Shown here piece by piece: positions 1 to 6,324 of a DNA stretch of 13,060 nt. Positions within the stretch are counted from its first letter, which is position 1, and every line of letters begins with the position of its first letter. Source of the stretch: Bacteroidales bacterium (GTDB lineage: Bacteria > Bacteroidota > Bacteroidia > Bacteroidales > Muribaculaceae); the NCBI GenBank assembly GCA_900767075.1, contig CAAFXX010000240.1:1-13060 (forward strand), in the 5' to 3' direction. Below the pieces are notes generated by a model. That model worked only from the letters and a program-made list of their open reading frames with translations, was not told the origin of the DNA and did no database searches. The position numbers were made by a program, and so were the translations under genes.

Positions 1-1
1 A

Positions 2-2050
2 CAACCGGATTTTACCTATTGCAGCACGGGGGTTATTAATCCGCGTGACATCTATTATTTTTCAAAACCGGAAAAAACGCCTGAGTGGGTCTCGGTGAAT
101 CTTAATTTCAATGACACCACTTCTGCTGTAACCCAGATTCTTCCGTCAAGCCTGATAAACCCATTGCCGATGAATATCGAATTCCTGAAGCTTTTTTCTC
201 CTTATAGCCTGCAATGCGATGAGAATTTCGATAATCTTATGGTGCCGTTCAGATGCGTGTGTTCCGACGTATACCATAAACACAAGATAGTGCTTGGCAA
301 CGGGTCGCTCGGAGATGCGGTGCGGGCGTCAATGAGCTTCCCCCTCGTATTCCGTCCGATCACTATCGACGGCGTACTTGTATATGACGGAGGAATTTAT
401 GATAATTTCCCAGTCAATGTGATGGAAGATGTATTTAACCCTGATTTCATTATCGGGGTCTCCGTTTCAGGGGCAGATAAAAAACCGGTCCAGGGTGATA
501 TTTACAGTCAGCTCGAGGACATGATAATACAGAACAACGATTATTCCGTCCCTTCCGGGAAGGGTGTTAAAATACAGGTGCCTGTCCTTAATTTCGGAGT
601 CCTCGATTTTCCTCAGGCAAAAACGATTTATAAAATAGGCTATAAGACCGGATTGTCGATGGTTGACTCTATAAAGAAAAGGCTGCCGTCGCGCAGGCCG
701 TTGAGCATGGTCACGCACACACGTGAGGAATTTGCTGCACGCACTCCTGCCGTCGTGTTCGATTCTGTAGAAGTGACCGGAGTGAATGGAAGTCAGGCCG
801 ATTATCTGCGCTTCCTGTTTCAAGGTAAAAATCAGAAGAGTTTCGATATGGCCCATACTGTGGATGCCTATTATCGCGCAGTGACCGACGGGACATTGAC
901 AAACCTTGTTCCTCAGGCTGAATTCGGAAAGAAGGGAAATAACACTCTTTTGCTGGAGGCGACACCCAAGCGACTGTGGAGCATCGGAATCGGCGGGTGG
1001 GTTTCAAGTTCCGCCAACAGCATGCTTTACCTCGATTTAGGTTTCCATTCCTTGAGTTATAATTCATTGGGAGTAAGTCTGGGCGCATGGGTCGGGCAAT
1101 CTTACTATGCCGGCATGTTAAGCGGTCGGTTCACGCTTCGCAATCGAGTGCCTTCTTTTATGCAGATAGATGCTGTGGTCAGCAATCAGAAATACTATGA
1201 TACCGAACTGCTTTTTTATCAGACAGGCAGCCCGACATTCATATCCGAACTGGAAACCTTTGCGCGGTTCCATTATGTGAGGGCTTTGGGAAAACGCGCC
1301 GAAGGATTCGCGAGTCTCGCCGGAGGATATATAAAGGATTCTTATTTCCCCGACAATCATATGGATTATGCCGATGAAAAGAAAGACCGTACACAATATA
1401 AGATAGGCGTGTTAAGGGCGGGCATACGTTCCGGGACCCTGAACGATGATATGTATCCCAACAAGGGCTATAGTATCCTTGCCCGTCTCCAGGCATCATA
1501 TGAAGAATCCCTTTTCCGGAGTGATGAGGGCTCGGTATCGTCTGATAGATACAAAGGTCATTTCAGAGGATCGCTTCAGATTGACTGGAAACATTATTTC
1601 GAGGCGGCAAAGAAGTTTAGCATCGGCGTGGCGGCAAGCGCTTATGGAACGCTCCAGAATCTGAGCCAGAATTATACTGCCACACTTATTCATGCTCCGT
1701 CGTTCGCGCCGACTCCCTCTACCCGCAATTACTACAACGAGGCATTCCGCAGCGACAACTATCTTGCAGCGGGCGTGATGCCGGTATGGTCTCCTGTCGA
1801 CCGTCTGCAGCTAAGAGGCGATTTCTACGTCTATTCCCCTGTAAGAAATCTTGTGAGGGGAGAAAATAAGAGGGCCCATTATTCCGGATGGTTCCATAAG
1901 GCAGAGTTTTTGGGAGAAGTTGCTGTAGTCTATAATTTCCCCTTCGCAAGCCTGTCGGTCTATGGAAATTATCTTTCCTATCCGGCTCATAACTGGAATT
2001 TCGGCATCAATCTCGGGCTTCTGTTCCAGGCTCCGAAACTGTTGCATTGA
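2..2050 (+). CDS. Patatin-like phospholipase with POTRA and C-terminal outer-membrane barrel (5' end missing)
   Basis: The frame is open from base 2 to a TGA at 2048-2050, giving 682 visible residues. No start is called: the GTG at 95 is internal to a conserved-looking reading frame, and the true start lies upstream of the window. Visible residues 1-200 are the second half of a patatin domain. They include the conserved 'GDAVRASMSFPLVF' stretch and the D-G-G motif, with the catalytic Asp at fragment residue 129 (386-388). The Ser nucleophile (GxSxG) must lie off the edge. Residues about 251-320 ('VVFDSVEVTGVN...') look like one POTRA domain. About 325-682 alternate aromatic and small or polar residues like a 16-strand BamA-type barrel. 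This order matches patatin/barrel proteins of the PlpD/FplA (type Vd) kind, which cleave phospholipids from the outer membrane or cell surface. That role is inferred from the family. The last 44 bp overlap rmuC on the other strand. Confidence 0.9.
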   Translation, partial: QPDFTYCSTGVINPRDIYYFSKPEKTPEWVSVNLNFNDTTSAVTQILPSSLINPLPMNIEFLKLFSPYSLQCDENFDNLMVPFRCVCSDVYHKHKIVLGNGSLGDAVRASMSFPLVFRPITIDGVLVYDGGIYDNFPVNVMEDVFNPDFIIGVSVSGADKKPVQGDIYSQLEDMIIQNNDYSVPSGKGVKIQVPVLNFGVLDFPQAKTIYKIGYKTGLSMVDSIKKRLPSRRPLSMVTHTREEFAARTPAVVFDSVEVTGVNGSQADYLRFLFQGKNQKSFDMAHTVDAYYRAVTDGTLTNLVPQAEFGKKGNNTLLLEATPKRLWSIGIGGWVSSSANSMLYLDLGFHSLSYNSLGVSLGAWVGQSYYAGMLSGRFTLRNRVPSFMQIDAVVSNQKYYDTELLFYQTGSPTFISELETFARFHYVRALGKRAEGFASLAGGYIKDSYFPDNHMDYADEKKDRTQYKIGVLRAGIRSGTLNDDMYPNKGYSILARLQASYEESLFRSDEGSVSSDRYKGHFRGSLQIDWKHYFEAAKKFSIGVAASAYGTLQNLSQNYTATLIHAPSFAPTPSTRNYYNEAFRSDNYLAAGVMPVWSPVDRLQLRGDFYVYSPVRNLVRGENKRAHYSGWFHKAEFLGEVAVVYNFPFASLSVYGNYLSYPAHNWNFGINLGLLFQAPKLLH

Positions 2051-3137
2051 TCTTACGAGTGGTCTTTGCCCCCATTTTTCGTAATCGTTCGGCGCGGTTT
2101 ACAACGCCTTGCGCAGAGGTCAGTCGTGAGTAGGCGGCTTCATAAGCCTTTTGGGCAGATCCGAGCGCTGAATTAATCTTTACCATCGAATCCATAAATC
2201 CGGCAACGGCATCATAAAGCCTGCCACCCAGTTCTGCGATTTCTTCCGCATTTCGGTCCTTGCGGTCGTTTCGCCATATTTCAGTCACGAGCTGTACGAT
2301 GCTGATAAGGTGAATAGGACCGACAAGAGTCACATTATGCCTCGTTGCATATTCCGTAAGGGTCGGATCAGTGTTTATCGCGACAATCAACGCAGCATCG
2401 TTGGGTATAAACATGAGAACCTGCTTCATGGCGTTGCCCATGGATTTCTGGTATTGTTTTGAAGCAAGAATGTCGATATTGCGTTTCACGGATTCCACAT
2501 GCCTGCGGGCGGCGTTGTCGGCGGCACTCTTGTCGGCGGCATTGCAATATTCCAGATAAGCAGCGAGAGTTGCTTTTGCGTCAATGATAATATTGCGGTT
2601 ATCGGGTAGCTTTATCACTACATCGGGGCGAAGTATTGATCCGGATTCCGAAATGAGCGCGCTGCCATGATCATCTTTTGAATATTGAGTGATGAAAGTT
2701 TCTCCTTTAACGAGACCTCCGGCAGACAACAGGGATTCAAGTACAGCCTCACCCCATTTGCCGAGCGCTCCGTTATTGCCGCGGAGTGCATTGGCGAGAT
2801 TGCGGGTCTCGGCATTAATAGTTTCATTCATGCGTCTCAAATTCTCAAGCTGTGTGCTGATGGTATGTCTGCCCGCCTGTGCGTCTTCGTGGGAACGCTG
2901 AATGGAACGGTTGAAATCTTCTATTCGGATTTTTAAAGGAGTGAGCAGGGACGAAAGGCTTTCTTCATTTGCCGATTTCATATATTGCAAGTTCCGTTGC
3001 AGGGATTCATCGCCAAGCCTACGGAGCTGGGTCTCATAACCGCTTTTCAGCGATCCGAACTGCCGTTGCATATATAGAAGCGCGGCTGTCAGAATCATTA
3101 TAAGGATTACAAGCAATATTATAACTGTTATCTCCAT
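2007..3137 (-). CDS. rmuC: RmuC family protein (DNA recombination-associated, membrane-anchored)
   Basis: The product is 376 residues and starts at ATG 3137-3135. Residues 3-23 form one hydrophobic N-terminal segment, probably a membrane anchor. About 24-110 are rich in Glu, Arg, Gln and Leu and fit a coiled coil. The RmuC nuclease-like core follows from about 112: 'GKWGEAVLESLL' near 126 and 'RPDVVIKLPDNRNIIIDAKA' at 170-189, the latter resembling a PD-(D/E)xK-type core (D..E/DxK). RmuC in E. coli limits rearrangements at inverted repeats; its biochemistry is less certain. The gene follows apbE by 48 bp with no TAnnTTTG box in the gap, so it is probably co-transcribed with apbE. Its last 15 codons read antisense through the 3' end of the patatin gene. 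The end of the family core ('KMGAKTTRKI') falls just before this overlap, so the overlapping tail may be a lineage-specific extension. Confidence 0.93.
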   Translation of the reverse strand: MEITVIILLVILIMILTAALLYMQRQFGSLKSGYETQLRRLGDESLQRNLQYMKSANEESLSSLLTPLKIRIEDFNRSIQRSHEDAQAGRHTISTQLENLRRMNETINAETRNLANALRGNNGALGKWGEAVLESLLSAGGLVKGETFITQYSKDDHGSALISESGSILRPDVVIKLPDNRNIIIDAKATLAAYLEYCNAADKSAADNAARRHVESVKRNIDILASKQYQKSMGNAMKQVLMFIPNDAALIVAINTDPTLTEYATRHNVTLVGPIHLISIVQLVTEIWRNDRKDRNAEEIAELGGRLYDAVAGFMDSMVKINSALGSAQKAYEAAYSRLTSAQGVVNRAERLRKMGAKTTRKINATVSEPGTEARD

Positions 3138-3185
3138 ATTTATTGCGAGTGCTTTTTATTGTCCGGATTTTATGATTCTGCCGGA

Positions 3186-4202
3186 TTAATCGTGAGACTC
3201 AAGCCTTTCAAATTCACGGGATTTCCAGACGGAATCTGCCATGACGATCATTACCGGCAGACGTAAACGTTTGTTGAGCTCGATTGAACGAGCTGATCCC
3301 ATCGCCATGAATGCAGTGGCAAGCGCGTCGGCTTCCATTGCAGTCGGCGCAAGAACTGTGGCGCTAAGGATGTCCGTTTCTGCAGGCCTTCCGCTGGATG
3401 TAGAAATAATATGTCCGAAGGTCCTTGACCCTTCACGGCGGAAATTACGATAATTCCCGGATGTGGCGACACCCATGTCGGTAAAAGAAATGACGCATTG
3501 GGACTCATGCACTATCACTGAATCAGAGAAAACCGGTGCATCGACAGATATATTCCATTGCGAGCCTCTTTCCGAGTGCCCGGAGGCATAGATTTCACCG
3601 CCCACCTCGATAAGGAAGTTTTCCACCCCGTTGCGCCGGAACATGGCGCCTACTTCATCGCATCCGTATCCTTTTGCCAAAGCTGAAAAATTGAACTCCG
3701 TCCTTATATCCTCCTTTATTAAGGCGTCGTGGCTTAGCCGCGTGCGTCTTATTCCTACGAACTGTCTTATGGAATCAATCCTTGCCGTGTCGGCAGTTGC
3801 CTTATGTCCCGGGCCGAAGCTCCATGCCGTGATGAGGGGAGAAATGGTCGGGTCGAAAGCGCCATCGCTTAGTTTGCTTATTTTTCGTGCCATTACATAA
3901 ACACGAATGAAATCATCGTTTACAGGAGTTGAATCCTGACGGTTCACTCGGCTTACGAGAGAAGCCGTGTCAAACACGGAAAGACTCTTTCCTATTCTGC
4001 CGAACACTTCGATCACAGAATCCCGCAGGGAGAGCGGTCCTTGATAGGTGACATGAAATTCGGTATTCCAGACCATTCCTTCGGATCTTACATAAGGTTC
4101 GGAGGAAACCGATTTAGACTTACCCCTGCATGCGGGAAGAAAGAGTGCTGAAAGAGATATGACAATAACTGTCATGGGAAGGAAACGTAATTGGATTTTC
4201 AT
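3186..4202 (-). CDS. apbE: FAD:protein FMN transferase (ApbE), lipoprotein
   Basis: The product is 338 residues. It begins with a charged, hydrophobic signal peptide ending in a lipobox (L-P-A-C, lipid Cys25), so it should be a membrane-anchored, periplasm-facing lipoprotein. ApbE uses FAD to attach FMN covalently to a Thr of flavoproteins such as the NqrB/NqrC and RnfD/RnfG subunits. Family landmarks appear in order: 'DGAFDPTISPL' (113-123), 'NFSALAKGYGCDEV' (171-184, equivalent to the D-x-G-x-x-A-K-G-Y motif), 'EVGGEI' (199-204), 'ATSGNYRNF' (246-254), 'HIISTSSGRP' (264-273) and the metal-site 'ADALATAF' (291-298, with Asp292). Two positions vary: the usual Asp-Leu-Gly before the AKG motif is Phe-Ser-Ala, and HIIDPRTG has Ser for Asp. 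The metal-binding Asp is present, so activity is plausible. No target flavoprotein gene is in the window. It starts at ATG 4202-4200, just downstream of a TAACTTTG box. Confidence 0.95.
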   Translation of the reverse strand: MKIQLRFLPMTVIVISLSALFLPACRGKSKSVSSEPYVRSEGMVWNTEFHVTYQGPLSLRDSVIEVFGRIGKSLSVFDTASLVSRVNRQDSTPVNDDFIRVYVMARKISKLSDGAFDPTISPLITAWSFGPGHKATADTARIDSIRQFVGIRRTRLSHDALIKEDIRTEFNFSALAKGYGCDEVGAMFRRNGVENFLIEVGGEIYASGHSERGSQWNISVDAPVFSDSVIVHESQCVISFTDMGVATSGNYRNFRREGSRTFGHIISTSSGRPAETDILSATVLAPTAMEADALATAFMAMGSARSIELNKRLRLPVMIVMADSVWKSREFERLESHD

Positions 4203-4217
4203 TTTAGATGAAATTAT

Positions 4218-4248
4218 TTTGCAAAGTTAGAAAAAATATCTAAATTTG
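4218..4248 (+). promoter_or_regulatory. Bacteroides-type promoter for the DJ-1/YigZ genes
   Basis: TTTG at 4218-4221, a 19-bp spacer, and TAAATTTG at 4241-4248 match the Bacteroides sigma-ABfr consensus (TTTG-N19-21-TAnnTTTG) exactly. The start site would be near 4254, giving an AT-rich leader of about 85 nt. The leader holds a weak stem (TGTTG 4272-4276 with CAACA 4292-4296). The -33 box abuts the -7 box of the divergent apbE promoter, and together they form the palindrome TTTGCAAA at 4218-4225. Confidence 0.65.
4222..4229 (-). promoter_or_regulatory. Candidate -7 box of the apbE(-rmuC) promoter
   Basis: Read on the minus strand this is TAACTTTG, an exact fit to the Bacteroides -7 consensus TAnnTTTG. 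Transcription would begin about 6-8 bases downstream, leaving a leader of roughly 13-15 nt before the ATG at 4202. No good TTTG -33 box lies at 19-21 bp; the nearest is TTTA at 4255-4252, with a 22-bp spacer. Confidence 0.55.
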
Positions 4249-4339
4249 GCTTAAATAAAGAACATCCGACTTGTTGATGGTGTTCAATTGGCAACAGCCG
4301 AGTGCGAATTTATTAAAAATGCCTATAAATTAATAATCA

Positions 4340-4930
4340 ATGAAAGAATCGTATGTATTTCTTGCCGATGGCTTTGAGGAAGTCGAAGCATTGACCCCGG
4401 TTGATGTGCTGCGTCGGGGGGGAGTAAGTGTGAAGACAGTATCAATAACATCTTCGCTTCAGGTTACAGGAGCTCACGGCGTATCTGTAGTGGCGGATCT
4501 GATATGGAACAATTCCCTTTTTCAGGATCCTAAGTGGCTTATATTGCCGGGAGGAATGCCCGGTGCCGCAAATTTATATGAATTCGCGCCGCTTCAGGGA
4601 TTGCTACGCCAGCAGTTTGAATCGAAAGATGGACGTATAGCGGCAATCTGTGCGTCCCCGGCGGTGATTTTAGGTCAGATGGGGCTTCTGAAAGGAAGAA
4701 AAGCAACCTGTTATCCCGGCATGGAGGATCTTATGGAAGGTGCAAAACCTGTTGACAAACGTGTGACTGTGGACAACAAATTCGTTCTTGGCAACGGTCC
4801 TTCAAGTGCTCTTCCATGGGCTCTCGCCATTCTTAAAGAGGAATGCGGCGAAGTTAAATCAAACAATGTCGCCAATGCAATGCTTCTTTATCCCAAAAAT
4901 TTCGATGACCTTAATAACTTCTTCGGATAA
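4340..4930 (+). CDS. DJ-1/PfpI (YajL-like) family protein
   Basis: The product is 196 residues, the usual single-domain DJ-1 size. The N-terminus 'VFLADGFEEVEALTPVDVLRR' (about residues 6-26) carries the conserved active-site Glu16, matching Glu18 of human DJ-1. 'WLILPGGMPGAANL' spans about 66-79. The nucleophile-elbow Cys is Cys104 in 'AAICASPAVI', and 'KATCYPGMED' follows. The family includes DJ-1, E. coli YajL and proteins proposed as glyoxalase III or protein/nucleotide deglycases, with a general role in carbonyl or oxidative stress. The exact reaction is disputed and cannot be told from sequence. Both Glu16 and Cys104 are kept, so an active protein is expected. Its start is ATG 4340 in an AT-rich leader without a Shine-Dalgarno sequence, as is normal in this phylum. 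Only 21 bp separate it from the YigZ-family gene, so the two probably form an operon. Confidence 0.92.
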   Translation: MKESYVFLADGFEEVEALTPVDVLRRGGVSVKTVSITSSLQVTGAHGVSVVADLIWNNSLFQDPKWLILPGGMPGAANLYEFAPLQGLLRQQFESKDGRIAAICASPAVILGQMGLLKGRKATCYPGMEDLMEGAKPVDKRVTVDNKFVLGNGPSSALPWALAILKEECGEVKSNNVANAMLLYPKNFDDLNNFFG

Positions 4931-4951
4931 TAACCAGACTCAAATCGTCAG

Positions 4952-5560
4952 ATGAGCTCATATTATACAATAAAAGGAGCCGGCGCATCAAAATATACTG
5001 AAAAGATGAGTCGGTTCCTTTCATTTGCAATCCCGGTCAAAACTGCAGAAGAAGCCAAGGCGTTGATAAAGGAATACCAAAACAGTTATCATGATGCCCG
5101 CCATGTGTGTTGGGCATATATGATAGGGAGCCTGCGTTCGGAATGGCAGCTTAATGACAACGGCGAGCCTTCCGGTACGGCAGGAAAGCCTATATTAGGG
5201 CAGATAAACAGTTTTGGATTGACCAATGTGCTGATTATCGTGGTAAGATATTTCGGAGGAATTAAATTAGGGACGCCGGGCCTGATAGCGGCTTACCGCG
5301 AAGCGGCAAGACTCGCCTTGGAAGAAGCCGGAAGCCGAGAGGTTAAAAATATGCTTCAGCTTGAGATCGAATTTCCCTATATGGTTCAGGACGGGGTGAT
5401 GAAGATAGCCAAGAGCGAAGGGGTGACGGTAAAAGAACGCAGTTTCGATAATGTTTGCCGTATAATTATTGAATATCCGGAGGAAATGAGTGAGATTATC
5501 CGCAATAGGGTTTCGAAGGTTGAAGGCGCCATGCCGGGGGATGAAAAAAAGGTGGAATGA
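4952..5560 (+). CDS. yigZ: YigZ/IMPACT (UPF0029) family protein
   Basis: The product is 202 residues. The N-terminal UPF0029/IMPACT domain covers about 15-130. It contains 'HDARHVCWAYMIG' (47-59), the hallmark 'NDNGEPSGTAGKPIL' (68-82) and 'VVRYFGGIKLGTPGLIAAYR' (97-116). Residues about 136-190 fit the smaller C-terminal DUF1949 domain. Eukaryotic IMPACT regulates GCN2 signalling through translation. The bacterial proteins have a ferredoxin-like fold with a proposed nucleic-acid-binding role, but their function is not settled. The start at ATG 4952 lies 21 bp after the DJ-1-family stop. No convincing terminator follows: an inverted repeat (GCATCT 5562-5567 with AGATGC 5579-5584) has no T tract after it. 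Confidence 0.92.
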   Translation: MSSYYTIKGAGASKYTEKMSRFLSFAIPVKTAEEAKALIKEYQNSYHDARHVCWAYMIGSLRSEWQLNDNGEPSGTAGKPILGQINSFGLTNVLIIVVRYFGGIKLGTPGLIAAYREAARLALEEAGSREVKNMLQLEIEFPYMVQDGVMKIAKSEGVTVKERSFDNVCRIIIEYPEEMSEIIRNRVSKVEGAMPGDEKKVE

Positions 5561-5657
5561 AGCATCTAATCACGCCTAAGATGCATCAATGAGGTCTTAA
5601 ATTTAAAAATTTAGTAAAAAATAGGCCTGATATATAGATAGATTCAAAAAAAATTCC

Positions 5658-5673
5658 GATATTTGCATTGCAA
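5658..5673 (+). promoter_or_regulatory. Candidate HU promoter -7 region with overlapping dyad
   Basis: GATATTTG at 5658-5665 matches TAnnTTTG except at the first base, and lies about 83 bp before the HU start. No TTTG -33 box sits at the right distance. An 11-base dyad, TTGCA-T-TGCAA (5663-5673), overlaps the box and the expected start site and could be an operator. The rest of 5561-5747 is AT-rich, with no ORF and no terminator that I can support. Confidence 0.35.
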
Positions 5674-5674
5674 A

Positions 5675-5696
5675 ATTCGCAGTGACGTGTGCGAAT
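5675..5696 (+). promoter_or_regulatory. Inverted repeat (leader hairpin) upstream of the HU gene
   Basis: ATTCGCA (5675-5681) and TGCGAAT (5690-5696) are perfect 7-base complements around an 8-base spacer. The repeat lies just after the candidate start site and about 50 bp before the HU ATG. It could be a 5' stem-loop in the HU mRNA or a protein-binding site. Confidence 0.5.
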
Positions 5697-5747
5697 GAAT
5701 TATTTTACATGAAAAAGTGTATTATTGACAGCAAAAATATTTAAAAA

Positions 5748-6020
5748 ATGACTAAAGCTGATATTGTAAACGAGATTTCACGCAGCACCGGTCTGGAGAA
5801 GGCTGCTGTTCTCAACACGGTTGAGAAATTCATGGAAGTCGTAAAAGACTCCATGGCAGAAGGCAATAACGTGTATCTTCGCGGATTCGGCAGCTTCATC
5901 ATCAAGACAAGAAGAGAGAAGACAGCCCGTAACATCTCGCGCAACACGACAATCAAGATTCCGGAGCATAAAGTGCCGGCTTTCAAGCCTTCAAAAGTTT
6001 TTTTGGAACAGGTAAAATAA
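5748..6020 (+). CDS. HU/IHF family DNA-binding protein
   Basis: The product is 90 residues, the standard size for this family of DNA-bending nucleoid proteins that act as dimers. The N-terminal helical part begins 'MTKADIVNEIS'. The core 'VYLRGFGSF' (42-50) leads into the DNA-binding beta arm (about 53-76), and the family ending 'VPAFKPSK' lies at 76-83. At the arm tip, where most HU/IHF proteins have Arg-Asn-Pro, this one has Arg61-Asn62-Ile63. The proline that inserts between base pairs is therefore missing, which may change the sharpness of the bend. The gene is preceded by a 187-bp AT-rich region with a hairpin and is followed after 63 bp by the 29-codon basic ORF, so they probably share a transcript. 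HU versus IHF subunit cannot be decided from sequence. Confidence 0.95.
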   Translation: MTKADIVNEISRSTGLEKAAVLNTVEKFMEVVKDSMAEGNNVYLRGFGSFIIKTRREKTARNISRNTTIKIPEHKVPAFKPSKVFLEQVK

Positions 6021-6036
6021 AAGCCATTAAAAATAG

Positions 6037-6051
6037 GAAGGCATAGCCTTC
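6037..6051 (+). promoter_or_regulatory. Short perfect hairpin between the HU gene and the small basic ORF
   Basis: GAAGGC (6037-6042), loop ATA, GCCTTC (6046-6051). No T tract follows, so it is not a typical terminator. It may be an mRNA processing or stabilising element in the 63-bp gap. Confidence 0.4.
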
Positions 6052-6083
6052 TCAAGATATTAACATTTAAATTAATAATCGTC

Positions 6084-6173
6084 ATGCCAAGCGGAAAAAA
6101 GAGAAAAGGCCACAAGATGGCAACTCACAAGCGCAAAAAAAGACTGAGAAAGAATCGTCATAAGAAGAAATAA
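6084..6173 (+). CDS. 29-residue very basic protein, COX24/AURKAIP1-like (probable ribosome-associated peptide)
   Basis: ATG 6084 to TAA 6171-6173 encodes 29 residues, of which 16 are Lys or Arg and 3 are His. It begins 'MPSGKKRKGHKMATHKRKKR' and ends 'RHKKK'. I recognise the K/R-rich 'HKMxTHKRKKRLRKNR' pattern of the COX24_C/AURKAIP1 family, whose mitochondrial member is small-subunit protein mS38. Short Bacteroidetes versions are usually annotated as 'AURKAIP1/COX24 domain-containing protein'. A ribosomal role here is inferred from that relation and the composition. The AT-rich leader before ATG is typical of the phylum. The gene sits between HU and rng, and a terminator-like hairpin begins inside its stop codon. 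It is too short for ordinary gene-length cut-offs and is easily missed. Confidence 0.85.
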   Translation: MPSGKKRKGHKMATHKRKKRLRKNRHKKK

Positions 6174-6193
6174 TGCGGACACCGCATTTATTT
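6172..6193 (+). terminator. Terminator-like hairpin overlapping the stop codon of the small basic ORF
   Basis: AATGCGG (6172-6178), loop ACA, CCGCATT (6182-6188) is a perfect 7-bp stem followed by TATTT. The 5' arm begins at the second base of the TAA stop codon. The U tract is short and interrupted, so termination may be partial. Confidence 0.6.
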
Positions 6194-6201
6194 CGGCGCA
6201 T

Positions 6202-6252
6202 AAGAACAAACGCGGCGGGCAGCACAGTTCGTGGAGTGTTTGTTCTTTTTTT
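6202..6252 (+). terminator. Large-loop terminator-like hairpin with T tract before rng
   Basis: AAGAACAAAC (6202-6211) pairs perfectly with GTTTGTTCTT (6238-6247), and the Ts run on to 6252. The 26-nt loop is G/C-rich and unusually large for an intrinsic terminator. It is the second such element in a row after the small basic ORF. Confidence 0.7.
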
Positions 6253-6258
6253 GATTAG

Positions 6259-6304
6259 TCCGGACAGGAGTTCCAGGCATATTGCCTGGAGTTATCCTGA
6301 CGGA
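6259..6304 (+). promoter_or_regulatory. Long imperfect hairpin in the rng leader
   Basis: The apical stem TCCAGGCA (6272-6279), loop TAT, TGCCTGGA (6283-6290) is perfect. Below it, an internal loop leads to ACAGGA-type pairing (6265-6269 with 6295-6299) and a further short stem (TCC 6259-6261 with GGA 6302-6304). There is no T tract. It ends 20 bases before the rng ATG, so in a transcript it would lie next to the translation start. I find no TAnnTTTG box between the upstream terminator and rng. Confidence 0.5.
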
Positions 6305-6324
6305 AAAGTATAACCACAAAGCAC

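Noticed and set aside
95..97. GTG as the start of the patatin-like gene
   Set aside because: The same frame is open back to base 2 with family-like sequence, and the patatin nucleophile must lie further upstream. The gene is cut by the window edge.
5562..5584. Inverted repeat GCATCT-N11-AGATGC after the YigZ-family gene as a terminator
   Set aside because: The stem is only 6 bp, the loop is 11 nt, and no T tract follows.
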